Shown: one piece after another, positions 1-7,570 of the stretch | Layout of the letters: each line of letters begins with the position of its first letter | Numbering within the stretch: position 1 is the stretch's first letter | Assembly (NCBI RefSeq): GCF_017942225.1 | Contig: NZ_JAGKSD010000005.1 | Location: 1-64,000, forward strand | Origin: Corynebacterium sp. Marseille-P3884 | GTDB lineage: Bacteria; Actinomycetota; Actinomycetes; Mycobacteriales; Mycobacteriaceae | DNA length: 64,000 bases | Direction of reading: 5' to 3' | Position numbers and translations under genes: made by a program | The notes under the pieces: model-generated | Databases searched by the model: none | Seen by the model: only the letters and a program-made list of their open reading frames with translations | What the model was told of the DNA's origin: nothing

Positions 1-93
1 GGGTGGTACAACACCGAACGCATCCAACAACGACTCAAGGGCCTGACCCCGATGCAATATCGGAATCAGACCCTTGAACCCCTAACCGCCTAG
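1..93 (+). pseudogene. IS3-family transposase (OrfB), C-terminal end only
   Basis: The window opens inside an open frame that encodes the last 30 residues of an IS3/IS150-type DDE transposase. The WYNxxRxQxxLxxLTPxQYR pattern at its end is the usual C-terminal signature of OrfB. The stop codon is at 91-93 and is followed at once by the element's terminal inverted repeat. The rest of the element lies upstream of the window, so its integrity cannot be judged. Confidence 0.85.
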
Positions 94-97
94 AATT

Positions 98-127
98 AAA
101 CCAGTCCAACTTTCGGGGGCCAGTTCA
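98..127. repeat. Terminal inverted repeat (right end) of the IS3-family element
   Basis: Read from outside inward on the minus strand, the end starts TGAACTGGCCCCCGAAAGT, typical of IS3-family termini (TG start and a C-run). It lies 4 bp after the transposase stop, as expected for the right end. The mate and any target duplication are outside the window. Confidence 0.75.
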
Positions 128-144
128 CAACGGGGTAGGTGGTG

Positions 145-1167
145 TTACTCGGTGAACAAGATGGTACGGGTCTTCTCGGCGCCCTCGCGGACAAGCTCGA
201 CCATCCGCTCGCCCTGGCCGATGTCGGTGAGCTTCGCCACCAACGACGGGAAGTTCTCGTCTGGCCCGATCTCGGTGGCTCGCTGCGCAGCCACGCCAGC
301 TAGTCCCGGCTGGCCTGTGGCGTGAGCGAGCACGGCAACAGTGGCGGTGAGCTGCGCCCGCATCCCCGGCCAGCTGGTCGGGACAGCACGCATAACCTTC
401 TCTATGAACGCAAGGCCAGCCTGCGGCTCATCGAGCAGTGCGGCAAGCAGCGTGTCTCGCAAGCGCGGCGTGGTGAAGCATTTCAGCGCAGATCGAACAG
501 CGCGAGTGCTCGGCTGGGTGATCCCTGCCGCCGCCTGCTCATACTCACGCTGCAGCATGTCTGAGAACATGGGCGGGACGTAGGCCAGCGCGTCTTCAAT
601 AATGTCGGCGTGCTCGGCGGCGTCGATGCCGTGATCGGTGCTGTTCAACCGTGCCTCAATGTCGTCTTTGCTCGGCTCCGGCAGCTCGCCGGTGTGCTCT
701 AGCATCTGCCGCAGCGCCGCCGATGCGGCGACCTCGCCGACAACGCCGTGGCGCGGCTCGTCGATGAGCGGATGCTGATACACAGACCACCACGCAGCCC
801 CGGTGACGATCTCAGGCACCTGCACCACCCCGAGCAGCGGCGGTAGGTGCACTGCCCCGCTGGCGAGGTACGTGGCCGTTTCGTCAAAGATCGGTTGTGC
901 AATGTCGTCGCTGATCATGTACGCGATAACAGCGTCGAGTTCGAGGTGGTGGACCCACGCTGCGAACCGCTCGCGGCTCTCGGTGAGCTTTGCAACAGCT
1001 TCGTCCAGGTCGAACCGTGCGACCGGGCCGAGGCGGATGGTGTCGACACCCTCGTCGTCGACGAAGAACGCGAGGATCAGCGAGTTGTTCGGGTAGAAGC
1101 CGAGGATGCCGGGGAGGTTCGCGAGGATCTCGCCGTGGGATGCAAGCGTGTGGGAATGAGTGGACAT
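145..1167 (-). CDS. DUF4192 domain-containing protein
   Basis: A protein of 340 residues if started at the ATG at 1167, which has AAGGAG 7 nt upstream; the longer frame to 1266 lacks such a site. The N-terminal half has the DUF4192 pattern (ILANLPGILGFYPNNSLILA, then FFVDDEG). The family is widespread in Actinobacteria and its biochemical role is unknown; no signal peptide or membrane segment is visible. The gene sits between an IS end and a resolvase remnant, so it may have moved with the element. Family assignment is firm; function is not known. Confidence 0.85.
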   Translation of the reverse strand: MSTHSHTLASHGEILANLPGILGFYPNNSLILAFFVDDEGVDTIRLGPVARFDLDEAVAKLTESRERFAAWVHHLELDAVIAYMISDDIAQPIFDETATYLASGAVHLPPLLGVVQVPEIVTGAAWWSVYQHPLIDEPRHGVVGEVAASAALRQMLEHTGELPEPSKDDIEARLNSTDHGIDAAEHADIIEDALAYVPPMFSDMLQREYEQAAAGITQPSTRAVRSALKCFTTPRLRDTLLAALLDEPQAGLAFIEKVMRAVPTSWPGMRAQLTATVAVLAHATGQPGLAGVAAQRATEIGPDENFPSLVAKLTDIGQGERMVELVREGAEKTRTILFTE

Positions 1168-1275
1168 GGCAGTGCTCCTTTGCACGAATACGGGGTGTAC
1201 GTGGTCAATCCCGTATTCGGCCCGGCTCTGCCGGTCGCAGGCGTATCCCAGCAGTGCAGCACTCATGTGCGCCGA

Positions 1276-1329
1276 GCGTCGCTAGCGCAGCCTGGTGCTC
1301 GGCTTGCCGGGTGCGGGCGCTAGCGACGC
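1276..1329. repeat. 13-bp perfect inverted repeat next to the resolvase remnant
   Basis: GCGTCGCTAGCGC at 1276-1288 is repeated inverted at 1317-1329 with a 28-bp spacer. The flanking CGCAGCCTG is also repeated directly. It lies 10 bp past the stop of the resolvase remnant and upstream of the DUF4192 gene. It could be a terminator stem or a recombinase binding site; no T-run follows on either strand. Confidence 0.55.
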
Positions 1330-1338
1330 AGCCTGTGC

Positions 1339-1470
1339 CTAAGCGTCGGCTTCGATGCGCTTGAGAGCGCGATAGATCGTCGGCCGCGAGACGTTGAAGG
1401 TGCGCGCTACAGCGCTGACGGACTTACCGCCCTCGATAAGCTCCTTTGCCATCTGCGCCTGCTCAGTCAG
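1339..1470 (-). pseudogene. Serine resolvase, C-terminal helix-turn-helix remnant
   Basis: The frame encodes about 43 residues (LTEQAQMAKELIEGGKSVSA ... SRPTIYRAL) matching the C-terminal HTH of Tn3-type resolvases/invertases. The catalytic N-terminal domain is absent: immediately upstream the frame meets a stop codon inside an IS-end scar at about 1471. It cannot encode a working recombinase. It is unrelated to the serine recombinase N-terminus at 4540-4764, which looks like another subfamily, so at least two recombinases left debris here. Confidence 0.75.
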
Positions 1471-1526
1471 CTACGCTGACCCAAGCAGCATAGCTAACCC
1501 CCGACGTGTCTACTTTCCGGGGGTCA
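1471..1526 (+). mobile_element. Scar of a second IS3-like element (right end)
   Basis: The stretch ends with an IS3-type terminus that starts TGACCCCCGGAAAGTAGAC when read inward on the minus strand, with its outer edge at 1526. It truncates the resolvase remnant. Only about 55 bp remain, so it is a deletion scar, not an element. It is similar to but not identical with the IS end at 98-127. Confidence 0.5.
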
Positions 1527-1630
1527 GGCCCGTGCTCGACAACTCCAGCGGACTCAACGCCCACGCCAGCGTCGCGGACCATGCGGCCGGGTACCGGAAG
1601 GTGGCCAAGGCCGCGGGCATCGCGATTTAA
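1527..1630 (+). pseudogene. C-terminal coding remnant, unassigned
   Basis: From the IS scar to a TAA at 1628-1630 an open frame encodes about 33 residues ending VADHAAGYRKVAKAAGIAI. There is no start or ribosome binding site, and the frame is closed off by the scar. It reads like the tail of a longer protein destroyed by the insertion. I do not recognise the family. It meets the 3' end of the ABC ATPase gene tail to tail. Confidence 0.35.
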
Positions 1631-2361
1631 TCCCGCGCAGAGCCGGAGACTGTGACCTGGCGATCATTGATGCGCAAGGTGCTGTCAGCGGCAGCAATAA
1701 CTGCGGCATCGTGCGTGGCGGCCAGAACGAGTGCGCCCCCGTCCGCAGCTCGCCGCAGGAGCGCGATAACTTGGTCGCGGTTAGTGGGGTCGAGGGAGGC
1801 GGTCGGCTCGTCAGCGAACACATAAGCCGCGCCGCGGAGCAGGGCTCGGGCGATCGCCAGCCGCTGCTGCTCGCCTCCGCTGAGAATAGCTGCCGGCCCG
1901 TCGAAGGGGACATCAAGACCGACTTCGCCGAGGGAGTGCAGCAATTCTTCTTTGGAGTATTGCTTCCTGGATAGCCCGAGGGTGAGGTTATCTTCGCAGC
2001 TTAGTTCGGGAATGATTCCGTGGTCTTGGTGGATTATCGCTGCGCGTTCTCGCCAGAACCTCCGCCTCCGCTTCATCCTCCACGCGGAGGCATTCTCACC
2101 GTCTATCCGGAGGAGGCCGTCCGCCGGCGGCAGGAGCCCGGCCAAGGTGTTGAGCAGCAAAGTCTTTCCGGAACCGCTGGCTCCACAGATGGCGACAAAG
2201 CCTGGCCCGGGTAGGGAAAACGTTGCATTTTCCACGAGGGACTTCTTCACCATCCGCGTGCTGCGCCCCACAGAAAAAGTCGACTCCGCGGCGAGACAGA
2301 GATGAGAGGTGGAAATCTCCGGCGGCAGAGTGGGGGGCTGATTGGGGCTAGCCAATGACAT
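1627..2361 (-). CDS. ABC transporter ATP-binding protein, lactococcin-972 group
   Basis: A protein of 244 residues with all ATPase motifs: Walker A GASGSGKT, signature LSGGEQQRLAIARALL, Walker B YVFADEPTASLD and a switch His in ATHDA. Start chosen at the ATG at 2361, which has AGGAG 7 nt upstream and overlaps the 3' end of the membrane gene by 14 bp, implying translational coupling. In lactococcin-972 loci such an ATPase pairs with the large membrane protein encoded just upstream for export or immunity (family knowledge). GC content is visibly lower than in the backbone, consistent with transfer. Confidence 0.9.
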   Translation of the reverse strand: MSLASPNQPPTLPPEISTSHLCLAAESTFSVGRSTRMVKKSLVENATFSLPGPGFVAICGASGSGKTLLLNTLAGLLPPADGLLRIDGENASAWRMKRRRRFWRERAAIIHQDHGIIPELSCEDNLTLGLSRKQYSKEELLHSLGEVGLDVPFDGPAAILSGGEQQRLAIARALLRGAAYVFADEPTASLDPTNRDQVIALLRRAADGGALVLAATHDAAVIAAADSTLRINDRQVTVSGSARD

Positions 2362-4354
2362 TGTGACTCCTAGGGGAGGCGGACATGTGCTGAGAAATAC
2401 TGAGACGGACAAAACCGAGGTAGACGATTAAGACAAGGCAGCTTAGCGCGGTGAAGGTGTAGAGGAACGGGTTGGGAAGCAGTAGCGGAGCCAGGACGGA
2501 CAATATGACGACAACTGTCAGGCTGACCAGTTGGCTTTTGAATAGTCGCCACATCGTTTTGTCCGGTGATTGCCCAGCGCTGTGGAGGAGTACCAGGAGG
2601 CGACGGTGAACTCGGAGCTGGATGCGCGCCTGGACTATCAAGGCCGCAAGCGTGGCGAGCAAAGCTCCGAGGGCGCTCAGGATACTCAGCCAGAACAGCG
2701 CCGTGCTGGCTACTAGTTCGGCCAGACCGCGATCGGCGGCGCGTACCGGGTAGACGTAGCCTTCGAGGCCGGCAGCGGTAAGTTCTGGACCCAGTTCCGA
2801 GAAATCCGCGAAGAGCAAATTTTCACTCGAAGCTGTGGAGCTTAGGAAGTCTGCGTCGAAGCCGGATAGATCGTCCGTTTCAAGCACGTAAAAACAATCG
2901 CCGGGAACCAGTTCCCCCGACATTGTTCCACTAATGAATCCGACCGCATGATCGGCACTGACCGGACCAATTTGCGCAGATTTAAGGAGCAGGTCGCCGG
3001 ATTCCTGAGCCCACAGATCCACGGAAGCTGCGAAATGCTCTTGGGCTGCGGAATAGTCGACCGAGTGGTTGTCGTCTCCGGGACGGAACTGATAATCCTG
3101 CAGATCGTGCCATTGGCGGTTAGCAAGTGCCACGGGGCAGGAGTCCGGCACACCGGTACCTTCTTTCGGCAAAGTATGGCTGAGGACAGCCCCGTGCTCC
3201 CGTTCCCAGCTGAGCGCGAAGTCGCGGAAGTTCTGCTGCAGACTGGGCGGCAAGAGCTCGCCTCCTTCCACGCGGCCAGCAGGGCCGTCGAAGTTGGCTG
3301 AAAAATGCAAGGCTCCAAACTCCGCGAGAGATTTCCAGGTCTGCTGGGCCTCGGATTCCTGCTGGTAGGAGCGGAGCGCAGCCGCTGAGCTAAGACCCGC
3401 TGCTACAAAGGTCACGCAGGTAAAGACCGAAATTACTTTCAGCGCTTTTCCCGCCGCCTTCTCTGCGGGGGCACGCTGCCCCAGCAGCGCTACTGCGCGG
3501 CGCAACAATGGGGCGGTGACGGCTACGGCCAAACCGGTGGTAGCCAGGGCCAAGCCTATCCCGGCGGCGTAGAACCTGAGGAACAGGAGGGCAAAAGAAT
3601 AGCTCCCTTGGCGGGCGAGGAATGTACTCGCAAGGCCAATGAGAACTAGGTGCGGGAGGATGACAAAGGTCCATTGCCGCCAATTGCCTTTTTGACTGCG
3701 GTGCCCGCCATTTATTGTGCGCAGCGCTGCCAATCTAAGACCGGAAACCCGAAGAACAAATACCAGGGCAAAAAGGGAAACGACAAATAGAAACAGGATC
3801 GCCACCAACGCGGGCAGGCGGAATACGACCGATTGGATGAGGTGAAGGAACTGCGTCTTTTCGCTTAGCCTGAGCCCGTCATTCCTGGCCGATTCGTAGA
3901 AGTGGTTCGCATTGCCACCCGTTGCTTTGGGAACCAAGACGTAGTCACCGTGGTAATCCAGCGACCCAAGCTCACTGGACGCTTGGCTCAAGGCATCCGG
4001 CCGGTTGAGCCGGGGAATGCGTTCCGGTGCTGGATAATTTTGCTCCAGCGGGATGAAAACCTCGTGGGAAGTCCCGCTTGCGTCATCGGTGCCAGTCAGC
4101 CGGTAGATGGAGTAGCCGTTCTGCTCGGCCAATGAAACCAGTGAGTTACGGATTACCGTCGGTGCGTAGTCTGACTCAAGTTCCTCCGCGAGTGAAGTCT
4201 TAGGCTCGACGTAGTCAAGACTAAAGGTTGATTCGACCCCTAAGGACAAGGGCTTGGTGGAGTCAACCAGGGCTGTCAGCAGCCACCCAGTAGTCGCGAT
4301 GACTGCAGCAAGAAGTAGGCTCAAAAGCCCAAGTACTAGGGGTCGAATGCGCAT
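2348..4354 (-). CDS. Bacteriocin-associated integral membrane protein (lactococcin-972 type, DUF1430-like)
   Basis: A protein of 668 residues with an N-terminal membrane helix (about 7-27), a block of helices around 180-300, a large extracellular loop (about 325-530) and three or four C-terminal helices. This is the FtsX-like layout of the permease/immunity protein that accompanies lactococcin-972-type bacteriocins. It starts 5 bp after the stop of the chimeric bacteriocin gene and overlaps the ATPase gene by 14 bp, so the three form one operon. The frame is intact, so the transporter/immunity part could still be made although the bacteriocin gene is damaged. Confidence 0.8.
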   Translation of the reverse strand: MRIRPLVLGLLSLLLAAVIATTGWLLTALVDSTKPLSLGVESTFSLDYVEPKTSLAEELESDYAPTVIRNSLVSLAEQNGYSIYRLTGTDDASGTSHEVFIPLEQNYPAPERIPRLNRPDALSQASSELGSLDYHGDYVLVPKATGGNANHFYESARNDGLRLSEKTQFLHLIQSVVFRLPALVAILFLFVVSLFALVFVLRVSGLRLAALRTINGGHRSQKGNWRQWTFVILPHLVLIGLASTFLARQGSYSFALLFLRFYAAGIGLALATTGLAVAVTAPLLRRAVALLGQRAPAEKAAGKALKVISVFTCVTFVAAGLSSAAALRSYQQESEAQQTWKSLAEFGALHFSANFDGPAGRVEGGELLPPSLQQNFRDFALSWEREHGAVLSHTLPKEGTGVPDSCPVALANRQWHDLQDYQFRPGDDNHSVDYSAAQEHFAASVDLWAQESGDLLLKSAQIGPVSADHAVGFISGTMSGELVPGDCFYVLETDDLSGFDADFLSSTASSENLLFADFSELGPELTAAGLEGYVYPVRAADRGLAELVASTALFWLSILSALGALLATLAALIVQARIQLRVHRRLLVLLHSAGQSPDKTMWRLFKSQLVSLTVVVILSVLAPLLLPNPFLYTFTALSCLVLIVYLGFVRLSISQHMSASPRSHNVIG

Positions 4355-4359
4355 GAGTT

Positions 4360-4764
4360 CTAGCAGAAGTTGTAGTAGTAGCTGTCCTTAGTGCCCGGCA
4401 AATTCGTTGCCCAAAGCTCGGCGATCGACTTCTGGCCGCCGCGGGTGTTGATGCTTCGTTGCGTTCTGCCGTTGACGGTCACAGTCGAAGTATGGCACCG
4501 ATTCACGGTGAAATAAGAACGCGCCTTAGCGTTCCAGAATCCGTCGATCTCGCCGCGCTCAAAGGACGCCACCATCGCGTCGTAGTCGGGGCGGTCCACG
4601 TCCTTCTTTGATGCAGAGATCGATTGATCGACGTAGGTATGCACGACGTCCCAGCCGCGTTGCTCGGCGAGGGCTTCGCAGTCCTGACGCTGCCGGTCGA
4701 TGGCGAGGCCGTCCATGGCAGCATCTAACGAGATACGGAGGTAAATAGCAGCGCGTGTAGTCAT
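4360..4764 (-). CDS. Chimera: serine recombinase N-terminus fused in frame to a lactococcin-972-type bacteriocin C-terminus
   Basis: One open frame of 134 residues. Residues 1 to about 75 are the start of a serine recombinase: AAIYLRIS with the catalytic Ser at position 12, then DRQRQDCEALAEQRGW and DRPDYDAMV, as in large serine integrases. At RGEIDG (about base 4540) the family match stops. The rest (FWNAKARSYF ... HTSTVTVNG ... KDSYYYNFC) resembles the mature part of lactococcin 972, which as I recall ends in FYYNFW. The bacteriocin signal peptide is missing, so export is unlikely. Directly downstream lie the membrane and ATPase genes expected for this bacteriocin class, which supports the assignment. 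Probably a deletion fusion. Confidence 0.75.
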   Translation of the reverse strand: MTTRAAIYLRISLDAAMDGLAIDRQRQDCEALAEQRGWDVVHTYVDQSISASKKDVDRPDYDAMVASFERGEIDGFWNAKARSYFTVNRCHTSTVTVNGRTQRSINTRGGQKSIAELWATNLPGTKDSYYYNFC

Positions 4765-4765
4765 A

Positions 4766-4779
4766 CGCTATTCATAGCG
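4766..4779. repeat. 14-bp palindrome between ychF and the recombinase start
   Basis: CGCTAT-TC-ATAGCG lies 2 bp before the recombinase ATG and 3 bp after the ychF stop. Recombinase genes often lie next to their own attachment or operator site, so this may be a relic of one; that is inference only. Confidence 0.4.
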
Positions 4780-4782
4780 CAT

Positions 4783-5880
4783 TTAGGTTACATTGAAACG
4801 AAACTCCACGACATCGCCGTCAGCCATCACGTAGTCCTTGCCCTCCTGGCGGACCTTGCCGTTCGCGCGGGCTTCGGCCATGGAGCCGAGCGCGTCGAGG
4901 TCATCGAAGGCGACGATTTCGGCCTTGATGAAGCCCTTCTCGAAGTCGGTGTGGATCACGCCGGCAGCCTTGGGCGCGGTGTCACCCTTGTGGATGGTCC
5001 AGGCGCGGGATTCTTTGGGGCCGGCGGTGAGGTAGGTCTGGAGACCGAGGGTTTCGAAACCGGCGCGAGCAAGCGTCGATAAGCCGGGCTCGTCTTGGCC
5101 CACGGCCGCGAGAAGTTCTGCGGCATCCTCGTCGTCGAGCTCGAGGAGCTCGGTCTCGGTCTGGGCATCGAGGAAGACGGCCTCGGCGGGGGCGACGAGC
5201 TCGCGGAGTTCCTGCTTCTTCGCATCGTCGGTGAGCACGCCTTCGTCGGAGTTGAAGACGTAGAGGAACGGCTTCGCGGTCATGAGGTGCAGGTCGCGAA
5301 CGAGAGAGAGGTCGATCTCGCCGGCCTTGGATGCTGCGAAGAGAGTCGTGTCGTTCTCGAGGATGGCCTGCGCCTTCTTTGCTTCCTCGGCCTCGGCGGC
5401 GAGGTCCTTGTCCTTGCGGCCGTCCTTCTCCAGGCGCGGCAGCGCCTTCTCGATGGTCTGGAGATCAGCGAGGATGAGCTCGGTGTTGATCACAGCGATG
5501 TCGCTGGCCGGATCCACCTGGCCGTCGACGTGAATGACATTGTCGTCAGAAAACGCGCGCACGACCTGGCAGATCGCGTCCGCCTCGCGGATATTTGCGA
5601 GGAAGGCATTGCCCATGCCCTCACCCTCAGAGGCGCCCTTGACGATGCCGGCGATATCCACGAAGGACACCGTGGCCGGCAGGATCTCCTGGGAGCCGAA
5701 GATCTCAGCCAAGCGGTCGAGGCGCTTGTCCGGCAGCGGCACCAGGCCGACATTCGGCTCGATGGTGGCGAACGGGTAGTTGGCCGCCAGGACCTCGTTG
5801 CGGGTCAGTGCGTTGAACAGGGTGGACTTGCCCACATTGGGCAGGCCGACGATTCCAAGAGTAAGGCTCACGGTGGCCAA
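4783..5880 (-). CDS. ychF: Redox-regulated ribosome-associated ATPase YchF (Obg family)
   Basis: A protein of 365 residues, the usual length. G1 is GLPNVGKSTLFNAL; G3 reads DIAGIVKGAS; the G4 position is NSDE instead of NKxD, which is what gives YchF its preference for ATP over GTP (family knowledge). The C-terminal TGS-like domain ends at DVVEFRFNV. The start may be the ATG at 5880 or the GTG at 5871 (VSLTLGIVG); neither has a clear ribosome binding site. It marks the junction between the backbone and the accessory segment. A CGTCGATAAGC motif inside the gene forces a rare TTA Leu codon. Confidence 0.95.
   Translation of the reverse strand: MATVSLTLGIVGLPNVGKSTLFNALTRNEVLAANYPFATIEPNVGLVPLPDKRLDRLAEIFGSQEILPATVSFVDIAGIVKGASEGEGMGNAFLANIREADAICQVVRAFSDDNVIHVDGQVDPASDIAVINTELILADLQTIEKALPRLEKDGRKDKDLAAEAEEAKKAQAILENDTTLFAASKAGEIDLSLVRDLHLMTAKPFLYVFNSDEGVLTDDAKKQELRELVAPAEAVFLDAQTETELLELDDEDAAELLAAVGQDEPGLSTLARAGFETLGLQTYLTAGPKESRAWTIHKGDTAPKAAGVIHTDFEKGFIKAEIVAFDDLDALGSMAEARANGKVRQEGKDYVMADGDVVEFRFNVT
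5073..5084 (+). repeat. CGTCGATAAGC site 1 (in ychF)
   Basis: GCGTCGATAAGC. On the ychF coding strand it reads tta-tcg-acg (Leu-Ser-Thr), the only copy in this frame and one that needs a TTA codon. Confidence 0.9.
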
Positions 5881-5957
5881 TGATAACGCACGCCCCAGCC
5901 AGCCCGGGCGACGGGCGTGGATGGGGCGTGGACGAAGCGTGCGCGAAGAGGCAGCGA

Positions 5958-7550
5958 CTAGAGCTTGATGCCGAACTGGTCGGCGAACTGGCGCAGCTGC
6001 GGAACCTGAGCGGCGATTTCGCGCAGCTGCGGGGCAGCCAGCACTGCCCCGCCGATCAGGCCGAGCAGGACGGCGATGCCGATGCCGATACCGACGGCAG
6101 AAGAAGCGTCGATCTCGCCGGCAGACGAGCCGCTAGACCCATCTTCGTCTGCGTCGCCGCCGCCCGGGGTCACAACTCCGGGGTCGACGGTCCCCGGCGC
6201 GGGGCGGTCGGTGCTGGACTTGTCCAGGGTGAATTCGTCGACAAGCGAATGGTCCGCGACATTGAACGTGCGCATGGTCAGCCTGTCCTTATCCACGTCC
6301 ACGACGGCGTAATCCGGGGTCTTGTCCTGGGTCCAGAAAGCGATCTCTTTGGCCTGCAGGTCCGTGCCCTCGGTCTGGGAGCGGTCAGTGATCTCCGGGT
6401 GCGATTTACCGTCGGGGCTGTGGAAGTCGTAGTACTTGCCGCCACCGGCCGTGGTGGTGGTGACGTACAGGACCTCGCCGGCCTTCGGTTTCAGCACGTC
6501 GCCGGCATTGGGGCGCGCGTCCGGCACCGTCGGGGTGAGCCCGTTCAGCAGGTGGGAACGGTTGTACATGTGGTCGTGGCCGGACATGACCATGTCCACG
6601 CCCGCCTCGGAGAAGACCGGGGCGAGCCCTTTGCGCAGCGCCTTCACGTCCGAGTCCTTCATCGCGTGCGAGCCGTGGCTGAACGGCGCGTGGTGCATGA
6701 CGGCGATGATCCAGTCCTTGCCCGAACCATGCTCGGCGACGGTCTTGCGCACGAAGTCAGCATGCTTTTCGATGTCGCCCTTCGAGCTCTCGTTCGAGTC
6801 GAGCACGACGAACAGTGCGTTGTTGCGCTCGAAGAAGTAGTTCGCGGTGCGGCCGTCTCGGTTCGGGAGGTTGCCGTGCTCGTCGAAGTGCTTATCCGAG
6901 AAATTGTAGGTTTCGTGGTTACCCTTCGTCAGCGCGACCGGGTAGTTCTTCAACTCCTCCGCGGAGAAGAACGCTTCCCACTGCTTGATCGGGTTGCCCC
7001 AACCCTCGACCTGGTCGCCGGCGTGCAGAATGAACTCGGAGTTCGGGTACTTTCCGGTCGCCTGCTTGACGGCGGTGCGCCACGCATCGGCCTGCTCCTC
7101 GACCTTGAGATCGACGCCGATCTGGGCGTCGGCGAAATTGAGGAAGGACCAGCTGTCGCCTTCGGCCTGCACGCGGAAGGTCTCCGGGTCGGTCCACCCG
7201 CCCTTGTCGGAGCCGATCTGGTAGGTGTACTCGGCCCCCGGCTGCAGCCCGGAGATGCTCGCGTGCATAGAACGGTAGAGCAGCGCGCCGTAATCGGCTT
7301 CTTTCGCCGCGACGGTCTTTGCTTCTTCCGGATGACCGGACGGGTAGTACTTAACGGCTTCGTCCCCGTTGGACGTCGCGCGCCACGAGAAGTTCATGTC
7401 CGTCGATGTCGCACCGACGCCGATGTGGCTCACAGTCGCCTTGTTCGTGCCCGTGGACTGTGCCGCAGCATCAGGAACAGCGACGAAAGAGCAGGTCAGT
7501 GCCAGCGTCATGGACGCAGCAGCCAGTGCGGATGGACGGCGGAGAGTCAT
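5958..7550 (-). CDS. Secreted, membrane-anchored purple-acid-phosphatase-like metallophosphoesterase
   Basis: A protein of 530 residues with a signal peptide (about 1-31), an Fn3-like domain (about 35-125) and a metallophosphoesterase core. The metal-ligand motifs are DAQIG, GDQ, GNHE, MHHAPF and GHDHMYNRSH. A Pro/Gly/Ser-rich linker (about 445-485) leads to a C-terminal membrane helix and a short basic tail. It should hydrolyse phosphomonoesters at the cell surface; the substrate is unknown. The start has GAAAGAAGA upstream. It follows its paralogue at 7571-9058 by 20 bp, so the two are probably co-transcribed duplicates. Confidence 0.9.
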   Translation of the reverse strand: MTLRRPSALAAASMTLALTCSFVAVPDAAAQSTGTNKATVSHIGVGATSTDMNFSWRATSNGDEAVKYYPSGHPEEAKTVAAKEADYGALLYRSMHASISGLQPGAEYTYQIGSDKGGWTDPETFRVQAEGDSWSFLNFADAQIGVDLKVEEQADAWRTAVKQATGKYPNSEFILHAGDQVEGWGNPIKQWEAFFSAEELKNYPVALTKGNHETYNFSDKHFDEHGNLPNRDGRTANYFFERNNALFVVLDSNESSKGDIEKHADFVRKTVAEHGSGKDWIIAVMHHAPFSHGSHAMKDSDVKALRKGLAPVFSEAGVDMVMSGHDHMYNRSHLLNGLTPTVPDARPNAGDVLKPKAGEVLYVTTTTAGGGKYYDFHSPDGKSHPEITDRSQTEGTDLQAKEIAFWTQDKTPDYAVVDVDKDRLTMRTFNVADHSLVDEFTLDKSSTDRPAPGTVDPGVVTPGGGDADEDGSSGSSAGEIDASSAVGIGIGIAVLLGLIGGAVLAAPQLREIAAQVPQLRQFADQFGIKL

Positions 7551-7570
7551 GTGGGTCTTCTTTCTAATTT

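Noticed and set aside
1432..1441. TCGATAAGC in the resolvase remnant as a further copy of the dispersed motif
   Set aside because: It reads CTCGATAAGC, lacking the invariant G of CGTCGATAAGC; it fits chance and lies in foreign DNA.
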